Below are positions 9,094 to 16,575 of a stretch of DNA of 64,000 bases, in pieces. The notes beneath the pieces are model-generated. The model did no database searches. It worked only from the letters and a program-made list of their open reading frames with translations, and had not been told where the DNA came from. The position numbers were made by a program, and so were the translations under genes. The number at the start of each line of letters is the position of its first letter. The stretch's first letter is position 1. Source of the DNA: JAPOXR01 sp965221815 (GTDB lineage: Bacteria > Pseudomonadota > Alphaproteobacteria > Rhodobacterales > Rhodobacteraceae); NCBI GenBank assembly GCA_965221815.1, contig OZ244915.1, positions 3,100,001 to 3,164,000 of the forward strand, written 5' to 3'.

Positions 9094-9668
9094 TCAAGCC
9101 CGGGCGAGAACTGCGGCCGCCCAGCCAGGAACGGCCCCGGCGATCCACCTTGTCCCGTTCCCGAGTATCGCAACTTCCCGGTGCGGGCGGTCAGGATCGG
9201 TGTTGTCGTAGAGCACTGACAGGTCCGCCCGCACCATCGCCCTGGGAAGGTTGGCGTGCGAGCGCGCGAAGCGCCGTCTGGCATCGGCTTCCGGGATATC
9301 GTGGCCGCCGAGCGCCACCCGGTTGCGGATGCGGTCAAGCGCCCGATCCGGTGAGGCAACCGACACATAGTGCAGGACGATCCGGTAGCCTTCTCGACGT
9401 GCCGCCGTCATGTGGCGGAGAATGCCGGAACCGGCAAGCGTGGTCTCCACCAGATGCGACCGGCCGACGCCAAGTGCGTTGTGTCGCCGGCGCAACGCCT
9501 CACGCCTCGCCCCCAAAGGATCGCCGGACACGAGAGCAATGGCGTCGGCCGGTCGATGATTTCTAGTCCCCCGAACCCGGTCATACGGGTCAGCGTGGAC
9601 TTGCCGCACCCGTTCGGGCCGGCCACAACGACGAGTGTCGGTACAGCGGCGGATGCTGACCGGGTCAG
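9094..9668 (-). pseudogene. Zeta-toxin-like P-loop kinase, frameshifted
   Basis: The gene is spread over two frames. The first gives the P-loop strand TLVVVAGPNGCGKSTLTRM and runs to GGLEIID; the second carries on DAIALVSGDPLGARREALRRR and LGVGRSHLVETTLAGSGILR, with the Asp after the P-loop and a conserved Glu-Thr-Thr as in zeta toxins (UDP-sugar kinases). Restoring one base at 9549-9554 gives IIDPADAIA, the family's usual sequence, so a single-base deletion explains the break. The β-strand before the P-loop requires translation to begin upstream of 9626, where the only candidate is a CTG at 9668 overlapping the stop of the preceding small gene. About 190 residues when repaired. Confidence 0.7.
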
Positions 9669-9868
9669 GCGGGCTTCTGCTCGGGCACCTCGATCACCCG
9701 GTCCCCATTCTTTGTCCGTGCGATATAGGCACCGTCCGAACGGACGCCGTAAAGCGTGCCGCCAGCCTCGACCTGGGCCGCCAGTTCCGCCTTGATTTGC
9801 TCGCGCCAGTCTTTCGGGAATCCCGGTATGTCAGGCGGCGGCGTATGTGCTTTCCTGTGTTCGCTCAT
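9665..9868 (-). CDS. Small antitoxin-like protein upstream of the zeta-toxin unit
   Basis: A 67-residue protein beginning MSEHRKAHTPPPDIPGFPKD and ending in a small beta-rich part, TLYGVRSDGAYIARTKNGD. A longer version from 9904 is possible. It directly precedes and overlaps the zeta-toxin-like frame, the place an antitoxin would occupy. I know of small genes of this type before zeta toxins in other Alphaproteobacteria but not of a proven function. Since the toxin is frameshifted, the unit is probably inactive. Confidence 0.6.
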   Translation of the reverse strand: MSEHRKAHTPPPDIPGFPKDWREQIKAELAAQVEAGGTLYGVRSDGAYIARTKNGDRVIEVPEQKPA

Positions 9869-9909
9869 GCCGCCGACCCTACATGCAATCGCTGCGTCAT
9901 TCAATTCGA

Positions 9910-10721
9910 TTACGCCGCTGTGAGGGCCGCGAAGCCGTCCTGCCGAAGTTTACGCTCCACCGCCAGCTCCACGCGCTCGGCGGTTTGGCCCAGGGTCGCA
10001 TCGTCGAGAGGGACGTATCGGTTAGTCATGGACGCCCGCCGGTGCCCGAGCAAGCGTCCGGCCACATGCAGGCTTTCGCCGTTCATGACCGCGTGGGAAG
10101 CGTGCGCGTGTCGCAGGTCATGAAGCCGCGCATCCGCCAAGATCCCCGCCGCGTCGCCCGCCTTGATCCAGAATGAGTAGAGACCGCCCTTGGTCAACGG
10201 TTCGCCCCCGCCCTTGCCGGGAAACACCCATTCCCCGGACGCCGTTTCGGCGATGCTCGCCAACAGTTCCCGCGCCGAATTGCCAAGCAAAACGTGCCTT
10301 GATCCCGTCTTCGCGTCAATCAGCGTCAAGCGGTCGGGCTTGACCTCGCACCAGCGCAGGCCGGAGACGCCAACCAGAGTGCGCGCGGACCGGTCTTCGA
10401 ATCCGGCAGCACCGCACGGTCGCCGTGGGCATGCTCCCACTTGCGCGCGCCAGTGTAGAGCAGGAAGCGCACGACGGCGACGGCAACCGGCTATTCCGCT
10501 TCCACGCCGTCAAGCGCCCGTCCGAGCGCGACGAATTCGTCGTCGGTCAGGTAGTGCGCCTCGAACCCGGACTTCCGCCACCGCAGTTCCTTGCATGGGT
10601 TGGAGTCCTCGCGCCGCAGTCCGAGGCCCGGTGCCGCGCTGTCCCACAGCACGGCCTCGCGTCCGTCCGCAGCGGCGAAGGCGCGCTCGCCCGCCATCGT
10701 ACTCTTCGCTCTATTCGTCAT
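9910..10721 (-). pseudogene. Tyrosine integrase, rearranged and broken
   Basis: The C-terminal 176-residue frame (9910-10440) has the catalytic block of phage-type integrases: a first Arg segment SGLRWCEVKPDRLTLID, then LHDLRHAHASHAV, LLGHRRASMTNRYV with the nucleophilic Tyr. The N-terminal part (10491-10721) begins MTNRAKSTMAGERAFAAADG and contains LWDSAAPGLGL, the opening of integrases of this class, followed by HYLTDDEFVALGRALDG and a premature TAG. Between them the frame VAVAVVRFLLYTGARKWEHA repeats the catalytic-core start and is joined out of frame to the second core. The gene therefore looks like a fusion of pieces with an internal deletion. It probably brought the zeta unit here. Confidence 0.75.
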
Positions 10722-10786
10722 CGCCCGATCCCTTCCTGGTCTGTCGGTCGCGACCGGCGCGTCGCGGATGCCCCGTTGGGGAACGT

Positions 10787-12005
10787 CTAGTGTATAATAA
10801 CAAACAAAGGATTCTATTCCTGCCCCACATCATGGTATCATCCTGCCGCCGCGAGCCCGCGGCCAACACCAAGGCAGGAGACAGACCCATGGGCAGGACA
10901 TCGACACGGCCGGAGATCCGGCTGCCAGACACCGATCGCACACGCCTCGAGCACATCGTCAGCCACCCCCAGAGCCCTCAGAAGCATGTCTGGCGGGCCC
11001 GCATCATCCTCGCCCTCGGGGACGGCTGTGGCCTCGTCGAGACCATGCGGCAGACAGGCCTCTCGAAACCCACCGTCTGGCGCTGGTGGGACCGTTTCCT
11101 TTCCGAGGGTGTCGACGGTCTCCTGCGCGATGCCACCCGGCCGCCGGGCAAGACACCCATTCCCGCCGACCGGATCCAGGCCGTCATCGATCTGGCGATG
11201 TCGCCACCCCCGCCCAACCGCAGCCACTGGACCCTCAAGGCCCTGGCCACAGCGGTCGGGGGCCTGACGGCCACCACCGTGCACCGGATCCTGCAGCGCC
11301 ATGGCCTGCGGCCCCATCAGGTCAAGACCTTCAAGGTCTCGAACGATCCCCGGTTCGGCATCAAGGCCCACGATGTCATCGGACTGTACATGAACCCACC
11401 GGATCACGCCGTGGTCCTCTCGGTGGATGAAAAGACCCAGATCCAGGCCCTCGGCCGCACCCAGACACCCCTGCCGCCCGCCCCGGGTCACCCGACAACC
11501 CGCACGCATGATTACAAACGGAACGGCACCACCACGTTGCTGGCGGCCCTCGATGTCGCCACTGGCAAGGTGGTCGGAAAGATGACCGAGCGCCACCGCT
11601 CCGAGGATTTCTGTGCGTTCCTCGATCATGTGGCGGCGGACCTCGACCCCACGATGGCGGTCCATGTCATCCTTGACAACCTGTCCGCCCACAAGTCGGC
11701 GCACGTGCATGCCTGGCTTGCCGACCACCCGCACTGGACCTTCCACTTCACACCGACATCGGCCTCGTGGATGAACGCCGTCGAGGGCTTCTTCTCGAAA
11801 CTGGCCCGACAGAGACTCAAGCATGCCATCTTCAATTCCCTTGACGCGTGCATCACAGCGGTAGAAGACTACATCGCCCACCACAATGCCCATGAGGCCC
11901 ACCCGTTCCGCTGGCGCCGGGACCCCGAGGATCTCGTCGCATCCTGGAAGCGGGGCCACCGACGGCTGCAGGATATGGAACTATCTGTATGAGGCAAAAC
12001 ACTAG
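10787..12005. mobile_element. IS630-family insertion sequence, complete
   Basis: The element is bounded by CTAG at 10787-10790 and 12002-12005, consistent with IS630 elements that insert at TA and duplicate it. The ends form imperfect terminal inverted repeats of about 35 bases: both start CTAGTGT and share the later blocks ACA, TTC and ATCCTGC or close variants (left end read forward, right end read as its complement). The single transposase gene fills the interior and is intact. The element sits between the start of the broken integrase and the AT-richer DNA before crtI. Length is about 1.2 kb. Confidence 0.85.
10889..11992 (+). CDS. IS630 family transposase
   Basis: A 367-residue DDE transposase. 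The ATG at 10889 is chosen because GGAG lies 8 bases upstream and the protein then begins MGRTSTRPEIRLPDTDRTRL; the frame is open further upstream, but only through integrase sequence. An N-terminal helix-turn-helix (GLVETMRQTGLSKPTVWRWW) and a second winged-helix part (LTATTVHRILQRHGLRPHQ) precede the catalytic core. The acidic residues are visible in VVLSVDEKTQIQAL, HVILDNLSAHKS and TSASWMNAVEGFFS (DDE). The stop lies just inside the right end. No frameshift is seen, so it may be active. Confidence 0.92.
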   Translation: MGRTSTRPEIRLPDTDRTRLEHIVSHPQSPQKHVWRARIILALGDGCGLVETMRQTGLSKPTVWRWWDRFLSEGVDGLLRDATRPPGKTPIPADRIQAVIDLAMSPPPPNRSHWTLKALATAVGGLTATTVHRILQRHGLRPHQVKTFKVSNDPRFGIKAHDVIGLYMNPPDHAVVLSVDEKTQIQALGRTQTPLPPAPGHPTTRTHDYKRNGTTTLLAALDVATGKVVGKMTERHRSEDFCAFLDHVAADLDPTMAVHVILDNLSAHKSAHVHAWLADHPHWTFHFTPTSASWMNAVEGFFSKLARQRLKHAIFNSLDACITAVEDYIAHHNAHEAHPFRWRRDPEDLVASWKRGHRRLQDMELSV

Positions 12006-12184
12006 GACACACCGGGTAACGGCGTCGGGTTCGGTGATGGGAAGGGTCAGAAGCGCCGCGCTCAAACGCCGCGTGGGCTGCAAGCCGTTGTGCTAAAGGG
12101 GCTTTCGGCACTTCGCGGATGCGCGGGGCAAGTGCGGTTCTCTACGCCCTGAGGCGCGGTTTCCTAGCACCCCACGCGTCTTTA

Positions 12185-12212
12185 CATTCTGACAATACTG
12201 CATGTCAGAATG
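12185..12212. repeat. Perfect inverted repeat, candidate operator
   Basis: CATTCTGACA and TGTCAGAATG are perfect 10-base arms around an 8-base spacer. Another TGTCAGA follows at once (12211-12218 region). There is no T run, so it looks like a protein binding site rather than a terminator. Which gene it serves is unclear. Confidence 0.5.
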
Positions 12213-12598
12213 TCAGACTGTTTTGAATAGAACTCGCCTTGATCACGGGCGTTCCAGACTTTTATCAGCCGTCGAATAATATCCCGATCATTTTCATTCA
12301 GAGAAACGTTCTGTTCGACTTCGACACGTCATTGCCGAAAATGACCAGCATCCATCAGTTTTTCGAGGCCATCCACTTGGGCGTGATCGCTCTCACGGCC
12401 CTGTCGTTTGTCAAAGAATGTCACTCGGTCACGCGATTTCCCGTTAAAACATCTGTTGGACTGCAGAAACAACTGCATGAGAGTATGGGGTCATTTCAAG
12501 CCATCTTTGTGTGGTAACTGAAACCGGATGGACAGCAAGATTTTTCATGTTCCACAATATTTGCAAATGTCGGGTCGGTGCAATCGCGGGTGGGTAAT

Positions 12599-12616
12599 TG
12601 TCAAGCTGGGCTGACA
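12599..12616 (+). promoter_or_regulatory. PpsR/CrtJ-type operator before crtI
   Basis: TGT at 12599-12601 and ACA at 12614-12616 are separated by exactly 12 bases, the TGT-N12-ACA consensus of the redox and light responsive repressor PpsR/CrtJ. It lies 17 bases upstream of the crtI ATG, where bound repressor would block transcription. A single site of this short consensus can occur by chance, but the position in a carotenoid operon supports it. Confidence 0.6.
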
Positions 12617-12633
12617 CGTGTAGCTAGGCGGCG

Positions 12634-14172
12634 ATGAAAAGCGTTGAAAGTAAAGATCAGGCTGGTGGAAACAGTGCTCGCCAGGCGATCGTGATTGGTG
12701 CGGGTATGGGCGGGCTTGCTGCGGCCATGCGCCTGGGGGCAAAAGGTTATCGAGTCACCGTTTGTGACCGTCTTGATGTCCCGGGCGGGCGTGCCTCCTA
12801 CATTCGCCGCGAAGGACACCGATTTGATCTGGGTCCGACGATTGTCACGTTGCCTGATCTTTATCGCGATCTTTGGTCATATTGCGGGCACGATTTTGAT
12901 CAGGATGTCGAACTCAGGTCACTCGAACCACTCTATGAGATTCGCTGGCCTGACGGCGCGCAGTTTACCGCCTATCAGGATGAAACAAAGATGCGGGCCG
13001 AAGTCGCACGTTTCTCACCACGCGATGTCCGCGGTTACGAGCAGTTTTTGGAAGACAGCCGGAAACGTTACGCATTTGGGTTTGAAGAGCTGGGGCGGCG
13101 ACCGATGCATCGGCTCCGCGATCTCATTGCCGTGCTCCATCATTTCGTCCGGTTGCGGGCAGACCGTTCCGTGGCAGCCCATGCGAGTCGTCGTTTCCGT
13201 GATTCGCGGTTACAGATGGCGTTTTCCTTCCATCCCCTGTTTATCGGCGGTGACCCGTTCAATGTGACATCGATCTATATTCTGGTGAGTCATATTGAGC
13301 GCATGTTCGGGATCCACTATCCCATCGGTGGCGTTGCAGCGATTGCCAATGCCATGACTCGGGTGATTGGGCGACAGGGCGGCGAGATAAAATACGGAGC
13401 CGAGGTGGACGAGATTATCGTCAATAACGGTCATGCGCGTGGCGTTCGGCTTGTCGATGGCACAATTCTCAATTCCGATATCGTGGTTTCCAATGCCGAT
13501 AGCGGGCATACCTACAAGCGTCTGCTGCACAAGATTGGCACCAAACGCTGGTCCGATGAACGTTTGTCGCGTTCCCGTTGGTCCATGGGATTGTTCATCT
13601 GGTATTTTGGCACGAGAGGGACGCGGGCATTATGGCCGGATGTCGGACATCATACAATTTTGAACGGCCCCCGATACCGCGGTTTGATCAAGGATATTTT
13701 TATTCGTGGACATCTCGCAGATGACATGAGTCTTTATATTCATCGGCCGTCGGTCACCGATCCGACAGTCGCGCCTAAAGACGGCGACACCTTTTATGCG
13801 CTTTGTCCGGTGCCGCATCTCGGATTTGAGAAGCCCATCGACTGGTCGGTGGAGGCGGCGGCATTCACGGACAGGGTCAAGTCGGTCCTGGAGGCGCAGC
13901 TTTTGCCGGGGCTGAGTGAATATCTGACGGTATCCGAAACCTTTACACCTGAGACTTTTCGTGATCGCTACCTGTCCCCGTATGGTTCGGGATTTTCAAT
14001 CGAGCCACGGATTTTCCAATCTGCCTGGTTTCGTCCGCATAATGTCAGTGAAGATGTTGCAGGACTGTATTTGACCGGCGCAGGCACCCATCCCGGTGCC
14101 GGGCTGCCCGGTGTTGTTTCGAGTGCCGAAGTCATGTCACGACTGGTTCCCGCTGCGGGGGCACTTCATTGA
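12634..14172 (+). CDS. crtI: Phytoene desaturase CrtI
   Basis: A 512-residue FAD-dependent desaturase that converts phytoene to neurosporene in the spheroidene pathway. The dinucleotide-binding motif is VIGAGMGGLAAAMRLGAKGY near residues 20-39, followed by the family box RLDVPGGRAS and FDLGPTIVTLPDLY. The C-terminus carries the second signature GLYLTGAGTHPGAGLPGVVS. It is the first gene of crtI-crtB-tspO; crtB starts inside its stop codon. The upstream PpsR-like site suggests repression under oxygen and light. In Rhodobacter it lies divergently next to crtA; here a 4.3-kb island separates the two. Confidence 0.96.
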   Translation: MKSVESKDQAGGNSARQAIVIGAGMGGLAAAMRLGAKGYRVTVCDRLDVPGGRASYIRREGHRFDLGPTIVTLPDLYRDLWSYCGHDFDQDVELRSLEPLYEIRWPDGAQFTAYQDETKMRAEVARFSPRDVRGYEQFLEDSRKRYAFGFEELGRRPMHRLRDLIAVLHHFVRLRADRSVAAHASRRFRDSRLQMAFSFHPLFIGGDPFNVTSIYILVSHIERMFGIHYPIGGVAAIANAMTRVIGRQGGEIKYGAEVDEIIVNNGHARGVRLVDGTILNSDIVVSNADSGHTYKRLLHKIGTKRWSDERLSRSRWSMGLFIWYFGTRGTRALWPDVGHHTILNGPRYRGLIKDIFIRGHLADDMSLYIHRPSVTDPTVAPKDGDTFYALCPVPHLGFEKPIDWSVEAAAFTDRVKSVLEAQLLPGLSEYLTVSETFTPETFRDRYLSPYGSGFSIEPRIFQSAWFRPHNVSEDVAGLYLTGAGTHPGAGLPGVVSSAEVMSRLVPAAGALH

Positions 14173-15188
14173 TTCGCAACGAAGATCTCAAATTTTGTCG
14201 CGCGGCAATCAAGACCGGCTCGCTCTCTTTTCACGCAGCGTCCTATCTCTTGCCACGGCATGTGCGCGATCCGGCATTGGCATTATATGCTTTTTGCCGT
14301 ATGGCTGATGATGCCGTTGATCTTGTCAGCAGCAAGCAGGAAGCCGTCGATTTGCTGCGCGAGCGTCTAGAAGCAGCATATTCCGGCATTCCGGCCGACA
14401 GTCCGGCCGACCGCGCTTTCACCGCGGTTATCGAGGAGTTTGAAATTCCCCGGGCACTTCCCGATGCTCTGTTGGAAGGGCTGGAATGGGACGCACAAGG
14501 GCGGCAGCATCAGACAATATCGGAACTGAAATCCTATTCCGCACGCGTTGCAAGTGCTGTCGGTGCCATGTTCTGCCTTCTGATGGGGGTGCGCGATCGT
14601 GACGCATTGGCACGGGCATGTGACCTTGGCGTTGCCATGCAACTGACCAATATTGCCCGTGATGTCGGCGAAGATGTGCATGCGGGACGTCTGTATCTTC
14701 CACTTGATTGGCTCAAACAAGCCGACATCGACCCTGAGGATCTCCTGTCCAATCCGCAGCCGACCGAAGCTTTAGGTTCCGTTGTTCAAAAATTGCTGGA
14801 GGAAGCCAACCGGCTGTATCGACGTTCCGAGGCGGGAATCGCTGCGTTACCTCTTGTTTGCCGCCCCGGGATTTTTGCGTCGCGCTACATCTATGCCGGG
14901 ATCGGTGGGCAGTTGCGCCGGTCAGGCTATGATCCGATCACTCAGCGTGCTCGCACATCCGGCAGGCGTAAAATTATGCTGCTGGGCTGGTCAGCGGCCC
15001 GAACTGCGGGGACTGCCGTGCTTCCTCAATCGCCCATGATCTACGCATCACCTTTGCCGGAAGTTGTCTTTCTCATTGAAGCCGCAGCAGTCAATCCAAA
15101 ACCGGAATGGGGTGATACGGTGACTGGTGTTCTCGCCCGTCTTGCCGCCCGTGACCAGGAACTCTATTCTAACAGGATCGAACAATGA
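14169..15188 (+). CDS. crtB: Phytoene synthase CrtB
   Basis: A 339-residue squalene/phytoene synthase that condenses two geranylgeranyl diphosphates to phytoene. The first Asp-rich site is CRMADDAVDL near residue 44 and the second is QLTNIARDVGEDVHAGRLYL near residue 157. The start is TTG at 14169, which overlaps the crtI stop (TTGA), indicating translational coupling. No crtE (GGPP synthase) is present in the window, so the substrate supply gene lies elsewhere. Confidence 0.95.
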   Translation: MIRNEDLKFCRAAIKTGSLSFHAASYLLPRHVRDPALALYAFCRMADDAVDLVSSKQEAVDLLRERLEAAYSGIPADSPADRAFTAVIEEFEIPRALPDALLEGLEWDAQGRQHQTISELKSYSARVASAVGAMFCLLMGVRDRDALARACDLGVAMQLTNIARDVGEDVHAGRLYLPLDWLKQADIDPEDLLSNPQPTEALGSVVQKLLEEANRLYRRSEAGIAALPLVCRPGIFASRYIYAGIGGQLRRSGYDPITQRARTSGRRKIMLLGWSAARTAGTAVLPQSPMIYASPLPEVVFLIEAAAVNPKPEWGDTVTGVLARLAARDQELYSNRIEQ

Positions 15189-15646
15189 CCTATCTCTTGT
15201 TTGCCGTGTTCCTTCTGGCGGCCTGTGCTGCCGGAGCCACTGGCGGGATGTTTCCGCCCGGTGCGTGGTACGATCGTTTGAAGAAACCCACATGGACACC
15301 GCCGAACTGGCTTTTTCCTGTCGCCTGGTCAATCCTCTATCTTTGCATGGCCGCGGCAGCGGCACGGGTGGCGATGTTACCCGGTGCCGGTCTGGCCCTG
15401 GCCCTCTGGGCGTTGCAGATTGCACTCAACACGTTATGGACGCCGGTGTTTTTTGGACTGAGACGGTTACGGGCCGGCCTGGTTGTCCTGGCAGCACTCT
15501 GGCTGTCCGTGGCCGCCTGCGGCACCGCTTTGTGGCAACTCGACTGGGTCGCGGGGGCCTTGTTTATTCCTTATCTGGCATGGGTCAGTGCCGCCGCGGC
15601 GCTCAATCTTGCGGTTGTCAGACTCAATCCGGTAGAATCGTCATGA
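15185..15646 (+). CDS. tspO: TspO/MBR family membrane protein
   Basis: A 153-residue protein with five predicted membrane helices and the TspO hallmark PPGAWYDRLKKPTWTPPNWL followed by FPVAWSILYLCM. TspO binds tetrapyrroles and in Rhodobacter sphaeroides is an oxygen-linked negative regulator of photosynthesis genes. The ATG overlaps the crtB stop by ATGA. Its 3' end overlaps the crtC 3' end by 6 bases on the other strand, the same arrangement as in Rhodobacter. Confidence 0.95.
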   Translation: MTYLLFAVFLLAACAAGATGGMFPPGAWYDRLKKPTWTPPNWLFPVAWSILYLCMAAAAARVAMLPGAGLALALWALQIALNTLWTPVFFGLRRLRAGLVVLAALWLSVAACGTALWQLDWVAGALFIPYLAWVSAAAALNLAVVRLNPVESS

Positions 15647-16534
15647 CATCGCGTGTGTCTGTTTCTGGTGATTCCAGCGGCGACGGCGCGGAATGCGACA
15701 GGCGAGCATTGGCATCAGGAAGGCCGAACGAAATCGGACAAGGCTGAGTGTTTCGTGCACGCCGACAGTTTCGACGCCGTTCAACCGGGTTTGCACAAGT
15801 GAGCGTGAATAGAAAGGCGCATCCAACATCGACATGATTTCACGGGCGCTGCCATTTGGATCGGCGCGAGTCTCACGGCGGAGTGCCCAACGGCTTCGTT
15901 TGAGATCGGTGAACGGAAACCCTCCGGCTTCTGATGCGGTGCCGTCCGGGCTGAATGCGATTGCGGCATTGAGACTGGTTTGGTTGCTGAGCGCGGCATC
16001 ATAAAAGACGGTCGCACCATCAGTTGTCGGGAATCGCCCCCAGGTCCAGCTGTCAAAATCTGATTCCAGCGGGCGCAGACCGAAGTTGGCATCGAAATAA
16101 CCATGTCCCTGCCAGGTCCATTGATCCGCATCAAGTTCGACCCGAATATCCGCAACAGGCGCGAAAGGGCGCCAGATATGCCGATCATCCCGGGTCAATG
16201 CGGCTTCGTACGGCGTAATCGCCGTGGGAATGACAGTCACGCGGCCACGCAGTTTGCCAAAAATCGGGGGCGCACCGCGTTCGTCAATATGGATGTGCAG
16301 TTCGTTTCCTGTCCATCGCAGTGAAGAGGGTCCAATAACCAGCTTGTGGGTCTCCTGAATCAGGGCTTCCCGTCCTCTCTCGGTCATCGCGAAGCGTCCG
16401 CCTGGCCCGTAGGTGGCGACATTGATGCATATGTGATTGGTGGCGTCACGCCGCCCGGACCAGCGGTAATAGGGCGAGAAGACAGAACCGATAAAAGCGA
16501 TGACGGTGATCGCCCGGCACCTGTCTTCGCTCAT
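15641..16534 (-). CDS. crtC: Hydroxyneurosporene synthase (carotenoid 1,2-hydratase) CrtC
   Basis: CrtC adds water to the C1-C2 double bond of neurosporene or spheroidene precursors. Characteristic segments are IAFIGSVFSPYYRWSGRRDA, GPGGRFAMTERGREAL and GYFDANFGLRPLESDFDSWT. The ATG at 16534 gives 297 residues. The family-like sequence continues upstream in the same frame (GPRFDIGVPPGGYAWWYIDG, to about 16597, overlapping the end of crtD), yet no ATG, GTG or TTG occurs there. Either an unusual start is used or the true start is 16534 and the upstream similarity is no longer translated. The C-terminus is rich in Arg. Confidence 0.9.
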   Translation of the reverse strand: MSEDRCRAITVIAFIGSVFSPYYRWSGRRDATNHICINVATYGPGGRFAMTERGREALIQETHKLVIGPSSLRWTGNELHIHIDERGAPPIFGKLRGRVTVIPTAITPYEAALTRDDRHIWRPFAPVADIRVELDADQWTWQGHGYFDANFGLRPLESDFDSWTWGRFPTTDGATVFYDAALSNQTSLNAAIAFSPDGTASEAGGFPFTDLKRSRWALRRETRADPNGSAREIMSMLDAPFYSRSLVQTRLNGVETVGVHETLSLVRFRSAFLMPMLACRIPRRRRWNHQKQTHAMS

Positions 16535-16575
16535 CCCGTCAATATACCACCAGGCGTAACCGCCGGGGGGAACGC

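Larger units (their letters stand above)
12006..12633. other. Region between IS630 and crtI
   Basis: About 630 bases without a credible intact gene. On the minus strand, between about 12230 and 12440, one frame reads as two blocks (GRESDHAQVDGLEKLMDAGH, stop, then EVEQNVSLNENDRDIIRRLI); this could be a decayed gene but I cannot name it. The region also carries an inverted repeat and the PpsR-like site listed separately, and must contain the crtI promoter. Confidence 0.5.

Noticed and set aside
10190..10888. N-terminal 233-codon extension of the IS630 transposase frame
   Set aside because: It runs antisense through the broken integrase and across the left end of the insertion sequence; the ATG at 10889 has a proper ribosome site and a normal family start.
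12239..12517. 92-codon plus-strand frame before crtI
   Set aside because: No ribosome site and no family-like sequence; the region looks like decayed DNA.
15127..15747. 206-codon plus-strand frame
   Set aside because: Shadow of crtB end and tspO.
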